DNA of 7,472 nt, from the NCBI GenBank assembly GCA_045633505.1, contig JAZQYK010000025.1:1-7472 (forward strand), read 5' to 3'. The DNA comes from Fimenecus sp045633505 (GTDB lineage: Bacteria; Bacillota; Clostridia; Oscillospirales; Acutalibacteraceae). A program made the translations under genes and the position numbers. How positions within the stretch are numbered: position 1 is the first letter of the stretch; every line of letters begins with the position of its first letter. Below are positions 4,155 to 7,472 of this stretch, one piece after another. The notes under the pieces were generated by a model. It searched no databases and was not told the DNA's origin. It worked only from the letters and a program-made list of their open reading frames with translations.

Positions 4155-6647
4155 TTACAGTATTTGTTTTCCTAATGCTTTCAGGCTGTCATCACGGACT
4201 TTTTTGGTATATTGTGTATCTTTAAGCACCCAATCCCATTCCGCCTTGAACCAGTCAATTTCTTCTGCCTTTCCGCCGTCCATCTCGATTTTAACCTGTT
4301 CTGTAAGTTTTTCCCATCTCATTTTATAGAACGAGGTCATTAAATCTCCCATCTGACGATGAGCATAATCGTGAAGATTTCCGTTATCAGCAAGAAGTCT
4401 GCAATACCAGGTGGTAATAAGCGCTTTTGCATTGAGCAGATACAATTCTTTTGTGAAATCGTCAAGTTTGTCCGTGTATTCGCACACGGGCTCAATATAG
4501 GAGCTGAATGAGAAATATTTGCTGTTAAGCAAAATCCTGTCAAGCATATCAAATAAATTCATCTGCTTTTCGCTGTATTCCATAAAAGCAAAATAATCTT
4601 TTGTTTTATAAGCAGAAGCCATCTTTCTTGACACATCTGTAAGCTTGTTTGAAATAGATTGTCTTAACAAGTCAACTGCATCATAAATATAGCACTCGTT
4701 GTCCTTAAACTTGTCAAAATCCTTTAAGAAAAGTTTAACTGCTTCATCAAAATCCTTTGTTGAATATGGAATTTTAACAGAGCCGCGAGCAGTAAACAGC
4801 TTCTTTTCGGGGTCAAGGGGACGACGGCAACCGATACATTCAGGTGCGCCGAACATACTTGAATAGTTTTCCTCACTATAAACTGTTTTCATTAACAGTT
4901 CCATACTTTTGTCTATGTTTTCGTTTTCTTTACCGTATCTGCGGATTGCGTATTTTTTCACCCAAGTATTGATGTCTTCAATATTTTCCCAGATACAAGA
5001 GAAGAAAATTTCAGTCATAATTGGGTTTACGTTTATGCTTTCCGATGTCAATGCTATTCCTTTGAAGTTTGGACGTGCAGAAGCAGTTTTGAGTTTTTCT
5101 GCCATAGTATCAACACAAGAATAAAGCCCCTGACGTCCGCCGAAATTGTTGAGCAAGCCCTCTAACACGTTGCCGTATTTCGAGAGTCTGCTGAATTTGT
5201 TGGCATTGTGATTGATTTTGTCAAAATGCAAGTCAAGCATAATAATATGATTGTTTCTGTATTGCTTCACGGCATTTGTAAAGGTCGGGTTTGGATTAAG
5301 TGCCCAGCATTGAACAATCCACATAGCTTCTTTGTCGAAAGACAGCATACTTTCCATTACGTTTGTATAGCTTTCTTTGGCTTTTCTCTTGTTAAGGTTG
5401 CCACCCTCGTGGCCGATGTCCCCGGCATAAAAATGGGTTATATCACCGAAAACCTCCCGTTGTGACTCATAGAAAAGTTTGGCGTATTTTGCATACACCA
5501 CACTGTCGGGATTTATAATCAGCGGTCTTTCAATGCCTTTCCATTTGCCCTGCGCCGTAACGGGCACGTCACGGTCTTTTTTGTGAATATCACGTGGCAC
5601 CATACCCGTATAAGCCTGAAGCGCAACGTTCATTCCAAGCACTTGCATTCTTCTGTGATTTTCACGGGCTAACTGACACTTGTCAAAGAAGAATTCGTCG
5701 TGAATTGGTCCGCCGATTGAACAGACGTTGCTCATGTAAAACCAAGCATAATAAGCAGGTCCCGTAAGAAAATTCTTGATTTCGCGGTGACGGTAACCGA
5801 GCTTAGTTAAAAATCGTCTGTAAACTTCTTCCATACCGAGAATGTCAAGAACCAAATTCACGCCGTTCATTGCAAGATAGTCAATTTCTTTTTGCCATTC
5901 GTCCTTGCCCCAGAACGCCATTGAATAAGAATGGGTGCAGTAATTATAAGCATATCTGTGCTGATAAGTTGTTGTGCGGTCGATTTTGCCGTTTACCTGA
6001 GGCAGATTGTGAGGCAAATTTACCTGTTTGCCAAATCTTGAAACGTGGCAATTGCAAACCTCTTTAAGATAGCAATTAAAGGCAGAGGCAAGTCCAATGC
6101 CGCTGTTTGACGTAAGTATAATTTTGCCGCGAAGACTTGCTACTGAAAAATAGTCTTTCTTTAATCTGCGGTCAAGACGCAATTCAAACTGTTCAATATA
6201 TTTTTCACCGACAGTTCTGCCGATAATTCCCTTTACGTCTTCAAAAATATCGTCGTCTGTAATAGGATTTGCAAATGGGGTTTCGTCAAAAGGTAAGGGC
6301 TCTTTAAAGGTGCTTTTTTTCTGTGGAAAAACACAATCCTCACCCAAAACCTCAATATTATTGATTGTCGGTCTTGCGCCGCTGTAATATTTTACGAAAA
6401 CACGAAGATACCTTGCGATTTTAGGACTCTTGTGAAGTTTATAAAAATTCACTCCGTCAAGGCTTGAAAAAACCGTATAGTTCACGTCCGTGTTATCAGG
6501 AAAAACAACAATAACGTCGTGAACACTCATATTTTTAGGAAATGCCAAATCGATGAAGCAAGGATATGTATCACAAGAAAACATAGGCAACGCATTTTTA
6601 TCTGCTTCAGCGGTTGCATTGAGTATTTCGTAGTTTAAAAGTTCCAA
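4155..6647 (-). CDS. GH89-family alpha-N-acetylglucosaminidase
   Basis: Predicted to hydrolyse terminal alpha-linked N-acetylglucosamine from glycans such as mucin caps or heparan-type chains. Layout of the 830 residues: an F5/8 type C-like beta-sandwich (about 1-103, with YTVFSSLDGVNFYKL and ARYLRVFV); a small alpha/beta N-terminal GH89 domain (about 125-215); the TIM-barrel catalytic domain (about 225-565); and a helical C-terminal domain (about 566-830). Family landmarks include YAYNYCTHSYSMAFW (232-246), EIDYLAMNGVNLVLD (254-268) and NFGGRQGLYS (501-510). Aligning by eye with human NAGLU (E316, E446), the acid/base is E414 in GHEGG and the nucleophile E536 in TSES; both are present, 122 residues apart, close to the family spacing. 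No signal peptide or anchor is visible, so it appears cytoplasmic. The start is TTG at 6647: an in-frame TAA lies directly upstream and later ATGs would cut the first domain. It is convergent with the ABC operon and divergent from ppdK. Confidence 0.93.
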   Translation of the reverse strand: MELLNYEILNATAEADKNALPMFSCDTYPCFIDLAFPKNMSVHDVIVVFPDNTDVNYTVFSSLDGVNFYKLHKSPKIARYLRVFVKYYSGARPTINNIEVLGEDCVFPQKKSTFKEPLPFDETPFANPITDDDIFEDVKGIIGRTVGEKYIEQFELRLDRRLKKDYFSVASLRGKIILTSNSGIGLASAFNCYLKEVCNCHVSRFGKQVNLPHNLPQVNGKIDRTTTYQHRYAYNYCTHSYSMAFWGKDEWQKEIDYLAMNGVNLVLDILGMEEVYRRFLTKLGYRHREIKNFLTGPAYYAWFYMSNVCSIGGPIHDEFFFDKCQLARENHRRMQVLGMNVALQAYTGMVPRDIHKKDRDVPVTAQGKWKGIERPLIINPDSVVYAKYAKLFYESQREVFGDITHFYAGDIGHEGGNLNKRKAKESYTNVMESMLSFDKEAMWIVQCWALNPNPTFTNAVKQYRNNHIIMLDLHFDKINHNANKFSRLSKYGNVLEGLLNNFGGRQGLYSCVDTMAEKLKTASARPNFKGIALTSESINVNPIMTEIFFSCIWENIEDINTWVKKYAIRRYGKENENIDKSMELLMKTVYSEENYSSMFGAPECIGCRRPLDPEKKLFTARGSVKIPYSTKDFDEAVKLFLKDFDKFKDNECYIYDAVDLLRQSISNKLTDVSRKMASAYKTKDYFAFMEYSEKQMNLFDMLDRILLNSKYFSFSSYIEPVCEYTDKLDDFTKELYLLNAKALITTWYCRLLADNGNLHDYAHRQMGDLMTSFYKMRWEKLTEQVKIEMDGGKAEEIDWFKAEWDWVLKDTQYTKKVRDDSLKALGKQIL

Positions 6648-6651
6648 TTAT

Positions 6652-6657
6652 CTCACC
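6652..6657 (-). promoter_or_regulatory. Weak ribosome binding site of the GH89 gene
   Basis: GGTGAG on the minus strand (6657 down to 6652) lies only 4 nt before the TTG at 6647. It is a poorer and closer site than those of the other genes here. Because an in-frame stop codon sits at 6650-6648, no earlier start exists, so TTG plus this site is the best reading; low translation is a fair inference. Confidence 0.5.
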
Positions 6658-6687
6658 AAAATTTAAAATATAGTCGTAATACATATA

Positions 6688-6716
6688 AATATATCACAAA
6701 AAACACCAAAAGTCTA
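6688..6716 (-). promoter_or_regulatory. Possible promoter of the GH89 gene
   Basis: On the minus strand TAGACT (6716-6711) resembles a -35 box at 4 of 6 positions and is followed after 17 bp by TATATT (6693-6688), a fair -10 box. The region is so AT-rich that other -10 choices exist, for example the TATATT at 6671-6666, so this is a tentative placement. Confidence 0.35.
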
Positions 6717-6787
6717 TCAGCAAAAGCTACTATTTTTGTTAATAAACGAATAAATTCCAAAACTGTTAAAAAATTGTCACAAAACTA

Positions 6788-6816
6788 TTGAAAATAAATA
6801 AGTAATTTGATAAAAT
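6788..6816 (+). promoter_or_regulatory. Promoter of ppdK, extended -10
   Basis: TTGAAA (6788-6793) and TAAAAT (6811-6816) are separated by 17 bp, and TGA (6808-6810) directly before the -10 box forms an extended -10. Transcription should start near 6823, giving a leader of about 59 nt that contains the palindrome at 6830-6844 and the ribosome binding site GGAGGT at 6869-6874. Confidence 0.75.
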
Positions 6817-6829
6817 GTATAAGGTTAAG

Positions 6830-6844
6830 TGTGCCAATGGCACA
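6830..6844. promoter_or_regulatory. Perfect 15-bp palindrome in the ppdK leader, candidate operator
   Basis: TGTGCCAATGGCACA is a perfect dyad with 7-bp arms around one central base, placed about 8-20 nt after the predicted transcript start. Its position suits a roadblock or occlusion operator. It does not fit the CcpA cre consensus (no central CG) or the Rex consensus. A one-base loop and the absence of a following T run argue against a terminator. The regulator is unknown. Confidence 0.55.
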
Positions 6845-6881
6845 ACCATTAATTTGTTAATATTTTTTGGAGGTATAAAAA

Positions 6882-7472
6882 ATGAGCAAAAAGTTTGTTT
6901 ACCTTTTCAAAGAGGGTAACGCTACAATGCGTGAACTCCTCGGCGGTAAAGGCGCTAACCTTGCTGAGATGACAAGTCTCGGTCTCCCGGTTCCTCAGGG
7001 CTTCACTGTTACAACAGAAGCTTGTACACAGTACTACGAGGATGGCAGAAAAATCAATGATGACATTCAGGCAGAAATTATGGAGTACATCGACAAGATG
7101 GAAGAAATTACCGGCAAAAAGTTCGGTGACACTCAGAACCCACTCCTTGTTTCAGTTCGTTCAGGTGCTCGCGCATCAATGCCTGGTATGATGGATACAA
7201 TCCTCAACCTCGGTCTTAACGAAGAAGTTGTTGAAGTTATGGCTGCAAAGTCAGGCAACGCTCGTTGGGCTTATGACTGCTACAGAAGATTCATTCAGAT
7301 GTATTCTGACGTTGTTATGGAAGTTGGTAAAAAATACTTTGAAGAGCTTATCGACAAAATGAAGGAAGACAGAGGCGTAACTCAGGACGTTGAGCTTACA
7401 GCTGATGACCTTAAAGAACTTGCAAATCAGTTCAAAGCTGAATACAAGTCAAAGATTGGTAAAGACTTCCCA
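6882..7472 (+). CDS. ppdK: Pyruvate, phosphate dikinase, N-terminal part (cut by window end)
   Basis: This cytoplasmic enzyme reversibly converts pyruvate, ATP and phosphate to phosphoenolpyruvate, AMP and pyrophosphate; in anaerobes it can work as the glycolytic last step, yielding ATP, or in gluconeogenesis. The 197 visible codons cover the start of the ATP-grasp nucleotide-binding domain. LLGGKGANLAEM (19-30) holds K23, and VSVRSGARASMPGMMDTILN (90-109) holds R93; these match the ATP-binding K22 and R92 of the well-studied Clostridium symbiosum enzyme. The family is about 875 residues long, so roughly 78% of the protein, including the phosphohistidine domain and the C-terminal pyruvate-binding barrel, lies beyond the window. 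ATG at 6882 is preceded by GGAGGT at a 7-nt spacing. Codon choice is more uniform and richer in C-ending codons (CTC, AAC, ATC) than in the ABC operon, fitting high expression. Confidence 0.97.
   Translation, partial: MSKKFVYLFKEGNATMRELLGGKGANLAEMTSLGLPVPQGFTVTTEACTQYYEDGRKINDDIQAEIMEYIDKMEEITGKKFGDTQNPLLVSVRSGARASMPGMMDTILNLGLNEEVVEVMAAKSGNARWAYDCYRRFIQMYSDVVMEVGKKYFEELIDKMKEDRGVTQDVELTADDLKELANQFKAEYKSKIGKDFP

Noticed and set aside
4340..6067. Open frames inside the GH89 gene: 4340-4552 (-), 4909-5124 (+), 5208-5465 (+), 5870-6067 (+)
   Set aside because: The GH89 reading frame is continuous with conserved motifs throughout; these frames show no recognisable domain or ribosome site.
6830..6844. 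CcpA cre site or Rex site ahead of ppdK
   Set aside because: The palindrome lacks the central CG and the TGNAA half-site of cre, and the TTGTGAA half-site of Rex.

Overview
The window looks like a chromosomal segment from a low-GC, anaerobic Firmicute of the class Clostridia, most likely a gut Oscillospiraceae/Ruminococcaceae-type bacterium. The reasons are strong AGGAGG-type ribosome binding sites, GTG and TTG starts, AT-rich spacers, a pyruvate phosphate dikinase closely resembling the clostridial enzyme, and a GC-rich palindromic intergenic repeat of a kind I associate with such genomes. This placement is inference from style and family resemblance; no marker gene is present.

Layout. Positions 1-315 hold no gene. 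They contain a pair of inverted 27-bp GC-rich repeats (79-105 and 131-157), a short tandem repeat (31-58), imperfect 21-bp direct repeats that bracket these (2-22 and 173-193), and then a consensus-like promoter (228-256) overlapped by nested inverted repeats (249-291) that look like an operator. Positions 316-4053 (+) are a three-gene operon: a GntR/YtrA-type repressor, an ABC ATPase, and an 829-residue ABC permease whose C-terminal half is a large domain predicted to lie outside the membrane. The genes are separated by 2 nt or overlap by 29 nt, and the operon ends in a strong hairpin terminator (4064-4100). Positions 6647-4155 (-) encode a GH89-family alpha-N-acetylglucosaminidase, convergent with the operon and with its own terminator (4149-4111). 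It carries an N-terminal F5/8 type C-like domain and no signal peptide. A 234-nt divergent spacer (6648-6881) carries a good extended -10 promoter and a perfect 15-bp palindrome ahead of ppdK (6882 to the window end, +), of which only the first 197 codons are visible.

How the parts work together. The repressor/ATPase/permease cassette has the standard YtrA-YtrB-permease arrangement: the regulator probably represses its own operon through the palindromes over the promoter and is relieved by a signal linked to what the transporter handles. That signal is unknown here; in Bacillus subtilis the ytr operon responds to cell-wall-active antibiotics. The GH89 enzyme would release terminal alpha-linked N-acetylglucosamine from glycans. 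PPDK interconverts pyruvate and phosphoenolpyruvate in central metabolism. Nothing in the sequence ties these three units to one pathway; they look like adjacent independent transcription units.

I do not see a clearly undescribed system. The items most worth a second look are the apparently cytoplasmic GH89 with a carbohydrate-binding-like N-terminus, the permease with its large outer domain, the two operator-like palindromes, and the palindromic repeat cluster at the left end.
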